Numbered from the stretch's first letter, positions 1 to 11,165 are shown. The stretch is DNA of 53,385 bases from Pantoea wallisii (GCF_002095485.1 NZ_MLFS01000032.1:1-53385), one strand, 5' to 3'. The notes: generated by a model not told the origin, from the sequence alone. Made by a program: numbers and translations.

Positions 1-62
1 ACGCCGATGACCACAGCGCGCAATGCTTCGGGTGAATGGTGTTCACGGGATTGTGAAGTCAT
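1..62 (-). CDS. apbC: Iron-sulfur cluster carrier protein ApbC/Mrp, N-terminal 20 codons only
   Basis: Only the 5' end of this leftward gene is inside the window. The start codon is the CAT at 60-62, and the 20 visible residues include SPEALRAVV, which matches the start of E. coli Mrp (SPEALRAMV). Mrp is a P-loop ATPase of the MinD/Mrp family that carries Fe-S clusters in the cytoplasm; the ATPase domain itself lies outside the window. As in E. coli it is divergent from metG, which supports the call despite the short length. Confidence 0.8.
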   Translation of the reverse strand, partial: MTSQSREHHSPEALRAVVIG

Positions 63-224
63 CCCTACTCCTTATTTTGTCATGACGCCGGATGATGGCG
101 GTGTGCTGTCAATAATATCAGATAGGCGCTAAAAGTGACGCGGCTCTCCTGTCGTGTTTACGCCGCAGGGTGCTTCGGTTAACATCTAAGCCCGATTTTT
201 CATTTACGGAACGCTACGCAAATT
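63..224. promoter_or_regulatory. Divergent apbC/metG intergenic region
   Basis: 162 bp between two divergent start codons, so promoters for both genes must lie here. I see no T-box, riboswitch or convincing operator. The metG start is preceded by TTACGGAACGC, a weak Shine-Dalgarno match. Confidence 0.4.
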
Positions 225-2257
225 ATGACTCAAGTCGCTAAAAAATTACTGGTAACGTGCGCCCTGCCGTACGCAAACGGCTCAATCCATCTCGGTCACA
301 TGCTTGAACACATTCAGGCTGACGTATGGGTCCGTTACCAGCGAATGCGTGGCAATCAGGTTTACTTTATCTGCGCAGACGATGCTCACGGCACACCGAT
401 CATGCTGAAAGCCCAGCAGCTGGGCGTGGCACCGGAGCAGATGATTGCGGAGATGAAGCAGGAGCATGAGACCGATTTCGCCGGTTTCAACATCAGCTAC
501 GACAACTATCACTCGACGCACGGCGAAGAGAACCGCGTGCTCTCCGAGCTGATCTACACGCGGCTGAAAGAGAATGGCTTCATTAAAAACCGCACCATTT
601 CGCAGCTGTACGATCCGGAAAAGGGCATGTTCCTGCCCGATCGTTTCGTAAAAGGTACCTGTCCGAAGTGTAAATCACCGGATCAGTATGGCGATAACTG
701 CGAAGTGTGTGGCGCGACCTACAGCCCGACCGAGTTGATCGAGCCGAAATCTGTGGTCTCTGGCGCTACGCCGGAGATGCGTGACTCTGAGCACTTCTTC
801 TTTGATCTGCCGTCGTTCAGCGCCATGCTGCAGGCGTGGACCCGTTCGGGCGCGCTGCAGGAGCAGGTAGCCAATAAGATGCAGGAGTGGTTTGAAGCGG
901 GCCTGCAGCAGTGGGACATCTCACGCGATGCGCCCTACTTCGGCTTTGAGATCCCGGGTGCGCCGGGCAAATACTTCTATGTGTGGCTGGATGCGCCAAT
1001 CGGTTACATGGTTCATTCAAGAATCTGTGCGACAAGCGCGGTGACATCGATTTTGACGAATTCTGGAAGAAGGATTCCGATACCGAGCTGTATCACTTCA
1101 TCGGTAAAGATATCGTCTACTTCCATAGCCTGTTCTGGCCAGCGATGCTGGAGGGCAGCAACTTCCGTAAACCGACCAACCTGTTTGTGCACGGTTATGT
1201 GACGGTAAACGGCGCGAAGATGTCGAAATCGCGCGGCACCTTTATCAAAGCCAGCACCTGGCTGCAGCATCTGGATGCCGATAGCCTGCGTTACTACTAT
1301 GCGGCGAAACTCTCGTCACGCATCGACGATATCGACCTGAATCTGGAAGATTTCGTGCAGCGCGTGAATGCGGATATCGTTAACAAAGTGGTTAACCTCG
1401 CCTCACGCAACGCCGGTTTCATCACCAGGCGCTTTGGCGGCAAGCTGGCGGGCGAACTGGCCGATCCGGCGCTGTATCAGACCTTTGTTGATGCCTCGGA
1501 AAAAATTGGTGAAGCCTGGGCGAGCCGCGAATACAGCCGTGCCATCCGGGAAATCATGGCGCTGGCCGATCTAGCTAACCGCTATGTTGACGAGCAGGCA
1601 CCGTGGGTGGTGGCGAAGCAGGAGGGCCGCGATGCCGATCTGCAGGCGATCTGCTCCATGGGGATCAACCTGTTCCGCATCCTGATGACCTGGCTGAAGC
1701 CGGTACTGCCTTCGCTGAGCGAGCGCACCGAAGCGTTCCTGCAGAGCACCTTAACCTGGGACGGTATCGCGCAGCCGCTGCTGGATCACACCGTGGCGCC
1801 GTTTAAAGCGCTGTATGGCCGTATCGAAATGACCAAAGTCGATGCGCTGGTGGAAGCTTCTAAAGAGGATGCTGCCGCAGCCAGTAAACCTGCGGTAACC
1901 GGTCCGCTGGCCGATGCACCGATTGGTGACACCATAACCATTGATGACTTTGCGAAAGTCGATATGCGCGTGGCGCTGATTGAGCAGGCTGAACTGGTTG
2001 AGGGATCCGATAAACTGCTGCGCCTGCAGCTGGATCTGGGTGGTGAGAAGCGTCAGATCTTCTCCGGCATTCGCGCTGCCTATCCGGACCCGTCCGTGCT
2101 GGTGGGCAAGATGACGATCATTGTCGCTAACCTGGCGCCGCGCAAGATGCGTTTTGGCGTGTCAGAGGGCATGGTGCTGTCCGCCGGCCCGGGCGGCAAA
2201 GACCTGTTTGTGCTCTCCGTGGATAGCGGCGCACAGCCGGGCATGCCGGTGAAGTAA
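225..2257 (+). CDS. metG: Methionyl-tRNA synthetase (frameshift in this sequence near 1010)
   Basis: Charges tRNA-Met with methionine in the cytoplasm; essential. The class I HIGH-type motif (HLGH, residues 22-25), the zinc-knuckle cysteines of the CP domain (CPKC...CEVC, about 146-161), the KMSKS motif and a C-terminal tRNA-binding domain (about 575-677) are all present. The frame breaks after GYM at 1008-1010: the reading expected from E. coli is ATG-GGT-TCA but the sequence has ATGGTTCA, so one G of a GGG run is missing. Reading resumes in another frame with GSFKNLCDK and runs to the stop at 2255-2257. Restoring one base gives 677 codons plus stop, the E. coli length. Because the gene is essential, a sequencing error is much more likely than a real mutation. 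Confidence 0.95.
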
Positions 2258-2263
2258 GGCTTC

Positions 2264-2307
2264 GGGGGCGTTGCCCCCACTTTGTCCCTCTCCCGCACGG
2301 GAGAGGG
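2264..2307. terminator. Two adjacent hairpins downstream of metG
   Basis: Stem GGGGGC (2264-2269)/GCCCCC (2273-2278) with a 3-nt loop, then a perfect 9-bp stem CCCTCTCCC (2286-2294)/GGGAGAGGG (2299-2307) with a GCAC loop. Neither is followed by a long T run. They sit just after the metG stop and probably act as terminator or mRNA-stabilising structure; the second looks like a dispersed intergenic palindrome. Confidence 0.5.
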
Positions 2308-2410
2308 CGCTGACGTCCCGTTATCGCTTTCGTTTCACGCTGACCACCCGCACGGACACTCCCTCAAGCGCTGAGTGCGTATGATGAAGCCCATAAAACA
2401 GGAGCCTGAC

Positions 2411-2794
2411 ATGTCCGCCGTGTTATCTGCCTGCTGGCGTTACCTGCGCGCCTTTCTGATTATCTACGCTGCGCTGTACGCCGGCATCGCGCTTGCCGCC
2501 CTGCTGCCGTTTACCCTGCCGGGCAGCATCATCGGTATGCTGCTGCTGTTTCTGCTGCTGGCGCTGCAGATTCTGCCGGTGGAGTGGGTGAAGCCCGGTT
2601 GCCACCTGCTAATTCGCTACATGGCGCTGCTGTTTGTGCCGATTAGCGTGGGCGTAATGGGCTACACCGATATTCTTAGTGCGCAATTTGGCCCGATTGT
2701 TGTCTCCTGCGTGGTCAGCACTTTTGTGGTGTTACTGGTCGTCGGTTTGAGCGCAGAGCGTCTGCAACAGCCTGGGAATCCACGCGATGAGTGA
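2411..2794 (+). CDS. yohJ: CidA/LrgA-family inner membrane protein YohJ (UPF0299)
   Basis: 127-residue membrane protein with four hydrophobic segments. It matches E. coli YohJ closely ([39 protein letters not shown]). The family is holin-like and works with a CidB/LrgB-type partner, here YohK, in membrane export or murein hydrolase control; in enterobacteria the exact role is not settled. The open frame extends upstream to 2375, but the ATG at 2411 has AGGAG at 2400-2404 and gives the E. coli N-terminus, so I choose it. Its end overlaps the start of yohK by 8 bp. Confidence 0.92.
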   Translation: MSAVLSACWRYLRAFLIIYAALYAGIALAALLPFTLPGSIIGMLLLFLLLALQILPVEWVKPGCHLLIRYMALLFVPISVGVMGYTDILSAQFGPIVVSCVVSTFVVLLVVGLSAERLQQPGNPRDE

Positions 2795-3477
2795 TGCCTG
2801 GTGGTCACTGCCGCTAACCGTGGTGGCTTACTTACTGGCGCGCAAACTGGCCGCCCGTATTAATCTCTCCATCATCAATCCGCTGCTGGTGGCGATGGCG
2901 ATTATCATCCGCTTCTGCTGGTTACCCATCTGCCTTATGCGCGCTACTTTGCCGGCAGCGCGCTGCTTAATCAGCTGCTGCAGCCGGCCGTGGTGGCGCT
3001 GGCGCTGCCGCTGTATGAGCAGATGCACCAGATCCGCGCACGCTGGAAAACCATTATCAGCGTCTGCTTTATCGGCAGCATTACCGCCATGGTCTCCGGT
3101 ACCGCCATCGCGCTGTGGATGGGCGCCACGCCGGAGATTGCGGCCACTATCCTGCCCAAATCGGTCACTACACCAATTGCCATGCTGTCTCCGGTTCGCT
3201 GCACGGCATTCCGGCGATCAGCGCCATCTGCGTATTGATTGCCGGCGTGCTGGGTGCGGTATTCGGCCACATGCTGCTCAATCTGTGCAGGGTCACGCTG
3301 AAATCATCGCGCGGGCTGGCGATTGGCAATGCATCACACGCGCTGGGCACCGCGCGCGCGGCAGAAATTGACTATCAGGAGGGCGCGTTCAGCTCCCTGG
3401 CGCTGGTTATCTGCGGCATTATCACTTCCCTGCTGGCGCCGTTTATTTTTCCGCTATTAATGCTGTGGCTGGGTTAA
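2787..3477 (+). CDS. yohK: CidB/LrgB-family membrane protein YohK (two frameshifts)
   Basis: Partner of YohJ, a polytopic inner-membrane protein. The protein must be read from three frames. The start WWSLPLTVV...[11 protein letters not shown] is followed by a break at 2909-2910, where CCG has lost one C of a CCC run. [15 protein letters not shown]...KSVTTPIAM follows, then a second break after 3184, where GG has become G. The tail [10 protein letters not shown]...[12 protein letters not shown] runs to the stop at 3475-3477. Restoring two bases gives 230 residues (E. coli 231), with all conserved blocks intact, including the family signature around KSVTTPIA. Two independent undercalls are more likely than a decayed gene. 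Confidence 0.88.
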
Positions 3478-3480
3478 AAC

Positions 3481-3498
3481 TTGCGAGAGATCTCGCAA
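3481..3498. promoter_or_regulatory. Palindrome TTGCGAGA-GA-TCTCGCAA upstream of cdd
   Basis: Perfect 8-bp arms separated by GA, starting 3 bp after the yohK stop. The arms extend outward to AAC/AGTT with a one-base bulge. There is no T tract, so an operator or a weak rho-independent stem are both possible. It lies about 105 bp before cdd, in the region where E. coli cdd carries CytR/CRP control. Confidence 0.45.
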
Positions 3499-3518
3499 AG
3501 TTGAAACAACCCGGCTGG

Positions 3519-3547
3519 CTTGCATTGTCTTAGCGACATGGATCACA
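3519..3547 (+). promoter_or_regulatory. Candidate CytR half-site and CRP site for cdd
   Basis: CTTGCATT at 3519-3526 differs by one base from the CytR octamer GTTGCATT. AGCGA-N6-TCACA at 3532-3547 matches the CRP pattern TGTGA-N6-TCACA in 8 of 10 positions. E. coli cdd is under CRP activation and CytR repression, so the arrangement is plausible; it is not proven by sequence. Confidence 0.45.
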
Positions 3548-3601
3548 TATAAACCTTGAGGCGGCGCCCCGCCGCTGACGAGTTAATGAGGCCATCACAT
3601 C

Positions 3602-4498
3602 ATGCATGCACGATTCACATCCGCTTTTTCTGCCCTGCCCGCCACGCTGCAAACGGCGCTACAGCCTATGCTGGATGCCAGCGATTTTCGCGGCATGTTC
3701 AGCCCGCAGGATGTGGCCCACCTCAGGCAGGCAACCGGTCTGGATGATGATGCGCTGGCGCTCGAAATGCTGCCGCTGGCCGCCTGCTGTGCGGTCGCTA
3801 CGGTGTCGCATTTCAACGTTGGGGCCATTGCGCGCGGCGTGAGCGGTCACTGGTACTTAGGGGCCAATATGGAGTTTCTGCATACGCCACTTCAACAGAC
3901 CGTGCACGCCGAGCAGAGCGCCATTACGCATGCCTGGCTGCGGGGCGAAGAGCAGTTAGCGGCCATCACCGTCAACTACACGCCGTGCGGACACTGCCGT
4001 CAGTTTATGAACGAGCTGAACAGCGGCACTGCCATCCGTATCAGTCTGCCCGGCCGTGAGGTTCAGACGCTGGGCGATTACCTGCCAGACGCCTTTGGCC
4101 CGGCGGATCTCAACATCGCTGAACGTCTGCTGACGCCGGTTAATCACGGTTTTGCCCTTGAGGGCGATACGCTACAGCAGGCGGCGATTGCAGCAGCTAA
4201 CGCCAGCCACGCGCCATACAGCCACAGCTATAGCGGCGTCGCATTACAGAGCCGCGACGGGCAGATCTTTACCGGACGCTATGCCGAAAATGCAGCCTTC
4301 AACCCCAGCCTGCCGCCGCTGCAGGCCGCGCTGATCCTGATGAATATGCACAATGAGCCGCTGGAGCATATTCAGCAGGCGGTGCTGGCAGAAGCGGAAC
4401 AGGCGACGCTGAGTCAGTTTGATGCCACCCGCACCACGCTGGCCGCGCTGGGCTGCAAAGATTTCTCGGTTACTTTAGTTTCGAAACCAACAGTTTAG
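3602..4498 (+). CDS. cdd: Cytidine deaminase
   Basis: Hydrolytically deaminates cytidine and deoxycytidine to uridine and deoxyuridine in pyrimidine salvage. The 298-residue protein is of the large dimeric enterobacterial type (E. coli 294): an N-terminal helical segment, a catalytic domain and a degenerate C-terminal copy. The zinc and catalytic residues fall at the E. coli positions: H102 and E104 in VHAEQSA, C129 and C132 in PCGHC. The [12 protein letters not shown] and GANMEF substrate-pocket blocks are intact. It stands alone after yohK and before maeA, with its own upstream regulatory region. Confidence 0.97.
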   Translation: MHARFTSAFSALPATLQTALQPMLDASDFRGMFSPQDVAHLRQATGLDDDALALEMLPLAACCAVATVSHFNVGAIARGVSGHWYLGANMEFLHTPLQQTVHAEQSAITHAWLRGEEQLAAITVNYTPCGHCRQFMNELNSGTAIRISLPGREVQTLGDYLPDAFGPADLNIAERLLTPVNHGFALEGDTLQQAAIAAANASHAPYSHSYSGVALQSRDGQIFTGRYAENAAFNPSLPPLQAALILMNMHNEPLEHIQQAVLAEAEQATLSQFDATRTTLAALGCKDFSVTLVSKPTV

Positions 4499-4655
4499 TG
4501 ATCCTTTTACCGCTTTTGTGACCTTCTATTAACAAAAGCTGTACATCTGCAGGAATTTTCATAGGATCGGTCGCCAGAACTTCACAATAAAAGGCTCTGG
4601 CGTTACCTTTTGCCGGCGACACGTCAGAAAACACTGCAACCGGAGCAAACACTGC
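4499..4655 (+). promoter_or_regulatory. maeA upstream region
   Basis: 156 bp between the cdd stop and the maeA start, presumably holding the maeA promoter. ACCGGAGCAAAC supplies a GGAG-type ribosome site about 10 bp before the ATG. No clear operator was recognised. Confidence 0.35.
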
Positions 4656-6353
4656 ATGGAACTCGAGTACGAAAGTAAACGTCCGCTGTATATTCCTTAC
4701 GCGGGTCCGATCCTGCTGGAATTTCCGCTGTTGAACAAAGGTAGCGCCTTCTCCCTGGAAGAGCGCAACGAATTCAACCTCAACGGCCTGCTGCCTGAAG
4801 CCGTCGAAACCATCGAAGAGCAGGCCGAACGCGCCTGGCGCCAGTTCCTGGACTTTAAAAACAACAACGACAAGCATGTCTATCTGCGCAACATCCAGGA
4901 CACCAACGAAACCCTTTTCTACCGCCTGCTGGACAACCATCTGGAAGAGATGATGCCCATCATCTACACCCCAACGGTTGGCGCCGCTTGTGAGCACTTC
5001 TCAGAGATCTACCGTCGCGCGCGCGGCGTGTTTATCTCCTATAACAACCGCGACCGCATCGAAGACATGCTGCAGAACGCCACCAAGCAGAATGTGAAGG
5101 TGATCGTGGTGACGGACGGCGAGCGTATCCTCGGCCTCGGCGACCTCGGCATTGGCGGTATGGGCATTCCTATCGGCAAACTGTCGCTGTATACCGCGTG
5201 CGGCGGCATCAGCCCGGCCTATACCCTGCCGGTCGTGCTGGATGTGGGCACCAATAACCAGCAGCTACTGAACGACCCGCTCTACATGGGCTGGCGCCAT
5301 CCGCGCATCACCGGTGAAGAGTATGAAGCGTTCGTGAACGACTTTATCCAGGCCGTCAAACGCCGCTGGCCGAACGTGCTGCTGCAGTTTGAAGACTTCG
5401 CGCAGAAAAATGCCATGCCGCTGCTGGAGCGCTATCGCGATGAGATCTGCTGCTTTAACGATGATATTCAGGGCACCGCGGCCGTTACGGTAGGCACGCT
5501 GATCGCCGCCAGCCGCGCTGCCGGCAGCCGCCTGTGCGAGCAGAAGGTGGTGTTCCTCGGTGCCGGCTCCGCCGGATGCGGTATCGCCGAGCAGATCATT
5601 GCGCAGATGAAATCTGAAGGCCTCAGCGATGACGAAGCGCGCGCGCGCGTCATGATGGTTGACCGCTTCGGCCTGCTGACCGATAAGCTGCCCAACCTGC
5701 TCGATTTCCAGAGCAAGCTGGTGCAGAAGAGCGATAACCTCAAGGAGTGGGATGTCACCAGCGATTCTATTTCACTACTGGATGTGGTGCGTAATGCGCG
5801 TCCGGATATTCTGATTGGTGTTTCAGGCCAGCCGGGGCTGTTCACGGAAGAGATCATCCGTGAGATGCACAAGCACTGTAAGCGCCCTATCGTGATGCCG
5901 CTCTCTAACCCGACCTCACGCGTGGAAGCGACGCCAGCGGATATCATCGCCTGGACCGACGGAGCTGCGCTGGTCGCGACCGGCAGCCCGTTCGCACCGG
6001 TAACCTGGAAAGGCAAAACTTATCCGATTGCGCAGTGTAACAACTCCTATATCTTCCCGGGCATCGGGCTGGGCGTGATTGCCGCTGGCGCCACCCGCAT
6101 CACTGACTCAATGCTGATGACCGCCAGCCGTGCGCTGGCTGACTGCTCGCCGCTGGTGAATGATGGTGAAGGCCCGGTGCTGCCGGAGCTGAAACACATC
6201 CAGGGCGTTTCAAAGCTTATCGCGATGGAAGTGGGCAAAGCGGCGCAGCTGGCGGGCGTTGCCGTGGTGACATCCGAGGATGTGCTGTCAAAAGCGGTCA
6301 ACAACAACTTCTGGCTGCCGCAGTATCGCCACTACCGCCGTACGTCTATTTAA
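4656..6353 (+). CDS. maeA: NAD-dependent malic enzyme
   Basis: Oxidatively decarboxylates L-malate to pyruvate and CO2 with NAD+, linking the TCA cycle to pyruvate. The 565-residue protein has the E. coli MaeA length and near-identical blocks: [18 protein letters not shown] at the N-terminus, [17 protein letters not shown], the [16 protein letters not shown] malic-enzyme signature, [12 protein letters not shown] for metal and substrate, and the NAD-binding [16 protein letters not shown]. It ends in YRRTSI, as E. coli does. It is monocistronic, between cdd and sanA. Confidence 0.97.
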   Translation: MELEYESKRPLYIPYAGPILLEFPLLNKGSAFSLEERNEFNLNGLLPEAVETIEEQAERAWRQFLDFKNNNDKHVYLRNIQDTNETLFYRLLDNHLEEMMPIIYTPTVGAACEHFSEIYRRARGVFISYNNRDRIEDMLQNATKQNVKVIVVTDGERILGLGDLGIGGMGIPIGKLSLYTACGGISPAYTLPVVLDVGTNNQQLLNDPLYMGWRHPRITGEEYEAFVNDFIQAVKRRWPNVLLQFEDFAQKNAMPLLERYRDEICCFNDDIQGTAAVTVGTLIAASRAAGSRLCEQKVVFLGAGSAGCGIAEQIIAQMKSEGLSDDEARARVMMVDRFGLLTDKLPNLLDFQSKLVQKSDNLKEWDVTSDSISLLDVVRNARPDILIGVSGQPGLFTEEIIREMHKHCKRPIVMPLSNPTSRVEATPADIIAWTDGAALVATGSPFAPVTWKGKTYPIAQCNNSYIFPGIGLGVIAAGATRITDSMLMTASRALADCSPLVNDGEGPVLPELKHIQGVSKLIAMEVGKAAQLAGVAVVTSEDVLSKAVNNNFWLPQYRHYRRTSI

Positions 6354-6390
6354 CCCGCGCTAACGCCCTTAACAGGCGATAAACGCGCTC

Positions 6391-6418
6391 CAGTGCCGGC
6401 AGCAACCGGCCGGCACTG
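6391..6418 (+). terminator. Hairpin downstream of maeA
   Basis: Perfect 9-bp stem CAGTGCCGG (6391-6399)/CCGGCACTG (6410-6418) with a 10-nt loop, followed by CTTAAAAA rather than a T tract. It probably marks the end of the maeA transcript, or is a REP-like palindrome. Confidence 0.5.
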
Positions 6419-6481
6419 CTTAAAAATACGCCAGCCGACCGGCACGATCTTGCTTAGCCGCCGCGCCTCAAGTAGCCTTGA

Positions 6482-7236
<755 letters not shown>

Positions 7237-7246
7237 GCGTATATAA

Positions 7247-7272
7247 AAAGGGCTGCGTCTCCGCAGCCCTTT
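7247..7272. terminator. Bidirectional terminator between sanA and mglC
   Basis: Stem AAAGGGCTGCG (7247-7257)/CGCAGCCCTTT (7262-7272) with a 4-nt loop, an A run before and T's after. It serves convergent sanA (rightward) and mglBAC (leftward). Confidence 0.85.
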
Positions 7273-7295
7273 GTCTGAGTATTGCTGTGTGATGT

Positions 7296-8306
7296 CTATT
7301 TTTTACGTGCGTACTTCAGTGAATCCAGCGCCACCGCGAAGATGATGATGCCGCCTTTGATAATGTACTGCCAGTAAGGGTTCACGCCGATGTAGGTCAG
7401 GCCGTAGTTGATGACGGTGAAGATGATGACACCGGTTACCACACCCGCCACGGTACCTACACCGCCAGCGAATGACACGCCGCCCACGACGCAGGCTGCA
7501 ATCGCATCCAGCTCATACATAAAGCCAAGGTTGTTGGTCGCACTGCCGATACGGCCTGCTTCCAGCATCCCGCCAAAGGCGTAGAACACCCCTGACAGCG
7601 CATAGACCAGAATCAGGTTGAGCGGAACGTTAACGCCAGAGACGCGCGCCGCTTCCGGGTTACCGCCGATCGCAAAGATGTTCTTACCAAAGCGCGTTTT
7701 GTTCCACAGAATCCAGACAAAGATAATGGCGATAAACGCGTAGAACGTAATGAACGACAGCTTGAAATCACCGAAGCGCAGGAAGCCCTGAGCGAAGGTG
7801 GAGAAGCCGGCATCGAAGCCTGCCACCGGTGAAGCGCCCACAAAGTCGTAGTACAGCGAGTTGATGCCGTAAACGATGATCATGGTGCCCAGTGTGGTAA
7901 TAAAAGGCGTCACCTTCAGATAAGCGATGATCACGCCATTTACCAGGCCGATCACGCCACCGATAAGGCATACGGTCAGGATCACCAGCGGAATCGGAAC
8001 CGTATCCAGATGCGGGAACACTTTGTTCGCGTTATCCATCGACTGCAGCAGCGTTGCAGCGACGACCGCGGCCAGACCCACCTGACGCCCTGCTGAGAGG
8101 TCCGTACCCTGAGTAACGATCAACCCGGCGACGCCCAGTGCGATAATAATACGCACCGAAGATTGCGTCAGAATGTTACTCAGGTTCATCAGACTGAGGA
8201 AGGTCGGATCCTGGAAAATAATAATTGCCAGCAGTACCAACAGGACGACGTAAATACCGCCCTCTTTTAACCAGGTTAGCGCATTCTTTTTAGTAGTCGC
8301 TTTCAT
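7296..8306 (-). CDS. mglC: Galactose/methyl-galactoside ABC transporter permease MglC
   Basis: Inner-membrane permease of the high-affinity D-galactose/methyl-beta-galactoside importer, third gene of mglBAC. At 336 residues it equals E. coli MglC and keeps the family blocks: GLIVTQGTDLSAGRQVGLAA, TPFITTLGTMIIVYGINSLY and FAIGGNPEAARVSGVNV. About ten hydrophobic segments are visible. It begins 18 bp after the mglA stop, and the operon ends at the hairpin at 7247-7272. Confidence 0.97.
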   Translation of the reverse strand: MKATTKKNALTWLKEGGIYVVLLVLLAIIIFQDPTFLSLMNLSNILTQSSVRIIIALGVAGLIVTQGTDLSAGRQVGLAAVVAATLLQSMDNANKVFPHLDTVPIPLVILTVCLIGGVIGLVNGVIIAYLKVTPFITTLGTMIIVYGINSLYYDFVGASPVAGFDAGFSTFAQGFLRFGDFKLSFITFYAFIAIIFVWILWNKTRFGKNIFAIGGNPEAARVSGVNVPLNLILVYALSGVFYAFGGMLEAGRIGSATNNLGFMYELDAIAACVVGGVSFAGGVGTVAGVVTGVIIFTVINYGLTYIGVNPYWQYIIKGGIIIFAVALDSLKYARKK

Positions 8307-8324
8307 GTTAAAGCCCTTGCTTCA

Positions 8325-9845
8325 TTAAAGGTGTAATGACGCTAAACGCAGGATTTCATTCTGCGAGGTCGTTTTCGTATCAACAATGCCCGCTACCTGT
8401 CCATTACTCATTACCAGAATACGATCGGTAATGCCCAGCAGCTCTGGCATTTCAGAAGAGATAATGATGATGCCTTTCTCTTTTTTCGCCAGCTCAGCAA
8501 TCAGCTGGTAAATTTCGAATTTCGCACCCACATCAATTCCGCGCGTCGGCTCATCCAGCATCAGGATCTCAGGCTGGGTTAATAACCAGCGGCCGATAAT
8601 GACTTTCTGCTGGTTACCACCGGAAAGCGATCCAATCTGCGTATGGTGGCCCGGCGTTTTCACGCGCATGGAGTCAATAACCCATTGGGTATCACTTTTC
8701 ATGCGCTTATTATCGAGTAATCCCATGCTCGATTTATATTTCTTGATATTGGAGATCAGCGAGTTGAAGCCAATATCCAGATAGGCATAAATACCGGTGG
8801 AGCGACGCTCCTCGGTCACCAGGGCAAAGCCGTGATTAATGGCTTCGTTGGCGCTGTGGTTATTGATCGCTTTACCGTGCAGCTTAATGGTGCCGCCCGA
8901 CTTTTCGCGAATGCCAAACAGCGTCTCAACAATATCCGTACGTTTTGCCCCGACCAGACCGGCAATACCCAGGATCTCCCCCTTGTGCAGATCAAAGGAG
9001 ATATCGCGAATCGAGGGCTGACGCAGCGAGGTGAGATTACGCACCTCCAGAATCACCTCACCAGGCACGTTGGTCTTGTCCGGGAAGCGCTGGTTAAGTG
9101 AGCGGCCGACCATCATGGCGATGATCTTATCCATGTCCAGCCCTTCCAGCGGCTGGGTGGCGATCCACTGTCCGTCACGCAAAATAGTGATCTCATCGCA
9201 CAGCTGGAAGATCTCCTCCATTTTATGCGAGATATACACAATACCGCAGCCACGATCTTTCAGCTTACGGATAATGGTGAACAGGTGGTTAACCTCTTTT
9301 TCGGTCAGCGACGAGGTGGGCTCATCCATAATGACGATTTTGGCGTCATAGGAGAATGCCTTGGCAATTTCAATCATCTGCATTTGCGAGACAGAGAGAG
9401 TCGCCACTTTATCGCGCGGGTCGATATCAATATCTAATTCATCAAAGATCGCTTTGGTATCGCGATACATCTTCTCCTGATCAACAAATACGCCTTTACG
9501 CGGATAGCGGCCCAGCCACATGTTATCCATGACGTTGCGTTGTAAAACCAGGTTTAATTCCTGATGCACCATTGATACGCCATTTTCCAGCGCCTCTTTG
9601 GAGCTCTTATAATCAATTTCCTCACCCTGAAACAGGATGCTCCCCGTATCCTTTTTATAAATACCAAACAGGCATTTTAATAATGTGGATTTCCCGGCGC
9701 CGTTTTCACCCATTAAGGCATGGACGGAGTGCGGCCGCACTTTTAAATTCACATTATCTAAGGCTTTAACCCCTGGAAATGATTTCGAGACATTCGTCAT
9801 CTCCAGCAGATATTCACGCTGTGTGGTCGGATTCTCACTGGCCAT
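8325..9845 (-). CDS. mglA: Galactose/methyl-galactoside ABC transporter ATPase MglA
   Basis: Tandem-domain ABC ATPase that drives galactose import with MglC and MglB. It has 506 residues, as in E. coli. The N-terminal domain has a canonical Walker A (GENGAGKST) and the ABC signature [14 protein letters not shown]; the C-terminal domain has the degenerate Walker [10 protein letters not shown] typical of the sugar subfamily, then LSGGNQQKV and [13 protein letters not shown]. It is separated from mglB by 71 bp containing a strong hairpin, which would let the binding protein be made in excess over the membrane parts. Confidence 0.97.
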   Translation of the reverse strand: MASENPTTQREYLLEMTNVSKSFPGVKALDNVNLKVRPHSVHALMGENGAGKSTLLKCLFGIYKKDTGSILFQGEEIDYKSSKEALENGVSMVHQELNLVLQRNVMDNMWLGRYPRKGVFVDQEKMYRDTKAIFDELDIDIDPRDKVATLSVSQMQMIEIAKAFSYDAKIVIMDEPTSSLTEKEVNHLFTIIRKLKDRGCGIVYISHKMEEIFQLCDEITILRDGQWIATQPLEGLDMDKIIAMMVGRSLNQRFPDKTNVPGEVILEVRNLTSLRQPSIRDISFDLHKGEILGIAGLVGAKRTDIVETLFGIREKSGGTIKLHGKAINNHSANEAINHGFALVTEERRSTGIYAYLDIGFNSLISNIKKYKSSMGLLDNKRMKSDTQWVIDSMRVKTPGHHTQIGSLSGGNQQKVIIGRWLLTQPEILMLDEPTRGIDVGAKFEIYQLIAELAKKEKGIIIISSEMPELLGITDRILVMSNGQVAGIVDTKTTSQNEILRLASLHL

Positions 9846-9885
9846 AATTTACCTGGCTAAATAAAACGTGGGTCAGATGCAATAA

Positions 9886-9907
9886 GGCGCGGCACCTATG
9901 CCGCGCC
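9886..9907 (-). terminator. Intercistronic hairpin between mglB and mglA
   Basis: Perfect 9-bp stem GGCGCGGCA (9886-9894)/TGCCGCGCC (9899-9907) with a 4-nt loop, directly after the mglB stop. On the transcribed (minus) strand it is followed by TTATT. It probably protects the mglB mRNA 3' end and/or partly terminates, raising MglB over MglA and MglC. Confidence 0.7.
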
Positions 9908-9916
9908 CGGGACGGA

Positions 9917-10912
9917 TTACTTCACAAACTGAGACAGGTTTTCTTTATCTACCGGTACGTAAGGTACACGTACGATTTTGTTTTCCATCTTGAAGTTAGT
10001 CCCCGCCGTAGGCTCTTTGCCATCCGCCAGATTCTTCGCGATATCGATGGTGGCTTTCGCCTGGTTTTCGGCGTCGTTCAGTACCGTACCGGCCATCGCA
10101 CCTGATTTCACCAGCGCCAGGGCCTCTGGCAGGGCATCAACACCGAACACAGGAATGTTGGTTTTATTGTGTGCTTTCAGCGCTTCGACCGCACCCATCG
10201 CCATTGCATCGTTGTTGGCAATGATCACTTCAATCTTGTTGCCGTTCGGACCAGAGAGCCATGCATCCACTTTATCTTTCGCTTGTGCGGTGTCCCACAT
10301 TGCGGTGTCCATGGATAACTGCTGCGTCTTCACGCCGTCAGCGTTCAGCGTGTCAATCACGTACTTGGTACGCGCTTCCGCATCCGGGTGGCCCGGCTCG
10401 CCTTTCAGCAGTGCGAACTGAATCTGACCATCTTTATTCAGATCCCACGCCGGCATCGCTTTCCAGTGCTTCTCAATCAGCTTCGCCTGGATTACGCCAG
10501 ACTCTTTGGAGTCGGTGCCCACGTAGTACGCTTTTGGATAGCTGGCCAGTACTTTAGCGTTTGGCTCTTTGTTGAAGAACACCACCGGCACATCGTTCGC
10601 CTTCGCTTTGTCGATCACCACTGCCGCAGCAGCAGGATCCACCAGGTTGATCGCCAGGGCTTTAACGCCTTTGGCCATCAGCACGTCAATCTGGTCGTTC
10701 TGGGTAGACTGGCTGTTCTGTGAGTCGTTCATCAGCAGCTGGATGCCGCCCAGTTTTTTCGCTTCGCTATCAATGTCCTTGCGGACCATCGACATAAAGT
10801 TGTCGTCATATTTATAAATGGTCACGCCAATGCGGGTATCGGCGGCGTGCGCAGTTGCACCAAACATCATGCTGGCAACCAGTGCTGTGAGCGTGAAAAC
10901 CTTCTTATTCAT
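9917..10912 (-). CDS. mglB: Periplasmic galactose/glucose-binding protein MglB
   Basis: Periplasmic receptor for D-galactose and D-glucose, feeding both MglAC import and Trg chemotaxis. The 331-residue precursor has a Sec signal peptide ([23 protein letters not shown], split here by the AHA/A cleavage site at about 23/24). A type I periplasmic-binding fold follows, with the family blocks [19 protein letters not shown]-like [26 protein letters not shown] and [17 protein letters not shown]. The calcium-site region around DLNKDGQIQ is conserved. The ribosome site GGAGAT is 5 bp before the ATG, preceded by a run of eight A's on the coding strand. Confidence 0.97.
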   Translation of the reverse strand: MNKKVFTLTALVASMMFGATAHAADTRIGVTIYKYDDNFMSMVRKDIDSEAKKLGGIQLLMNDSQNSQSTQNDQIDVLMAKGVKALAINLVDPAAAAVVIDKAKANDVPVVFFNKEPNAKVLASYPKAYYVGTDSKESGVIQAKLIEKHWKAMPAWDLNKDGQIQFALLKGEPGHPDAEARTKYVIDTLNADGVKTQQLSMDTAMWDTAQAKDKVDAWLSGPNGNKIEVIIANNDAMAMGAVEALKAHNKTNIPVFGVDALPEALALVKSGAMAGTVLNDAENQAKATIDIAKNLADGKEPTAGTNFKMENKIVRVPYVPVDKENLSQFVK

Positions 10913-11054
10913 GGTATCTCCGGTTTTTTTTATGCAGGGTATTTCATCGCACCGTCTTGCCTGCGGGCAGACAGCGCAGTCGGTTGAAACGCTATTATTA
11001 TGGGGCTGGCGCTTACGCAGGGCCGGACTCCCATCGCTATCCTGACTTCCCTGT

Positions 11055-11070
11055 ACGTAAACGCTTCCTG
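11055..11070 (-). promoter_or_regulatory. Candidate internal Gal operator in the mglB leader
   Basis: ACGTAAACGCTTCCTG keeps the central G-T-AA-N-CG-N-TT-N-C core of the GalR/GalS consensus GTGKAANCGNTTNCAC but lacks the outer bases (12 of 16 compatible). It would lie about 90-100 nt inside the mglB transcript, a possible second operator. Confidence 0.4.
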
Positions 11071-11165
11071 AAGAGTGTTGTGAACCATTTCAATCGGCTA
11101 CTGAAACCGGACCGGGGAAGGAGAACCCGGCGTTACATAATGTTTCAGTCCGGTAAGACGCTGCC

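Noticed and set aside
2787..3371. 194-residue protein from the first yohK frame alone
   Set aside because: After about residue 41 the translation is Arg/Cys-rich and unrelated to the family; the true protein continues in the other two frames.
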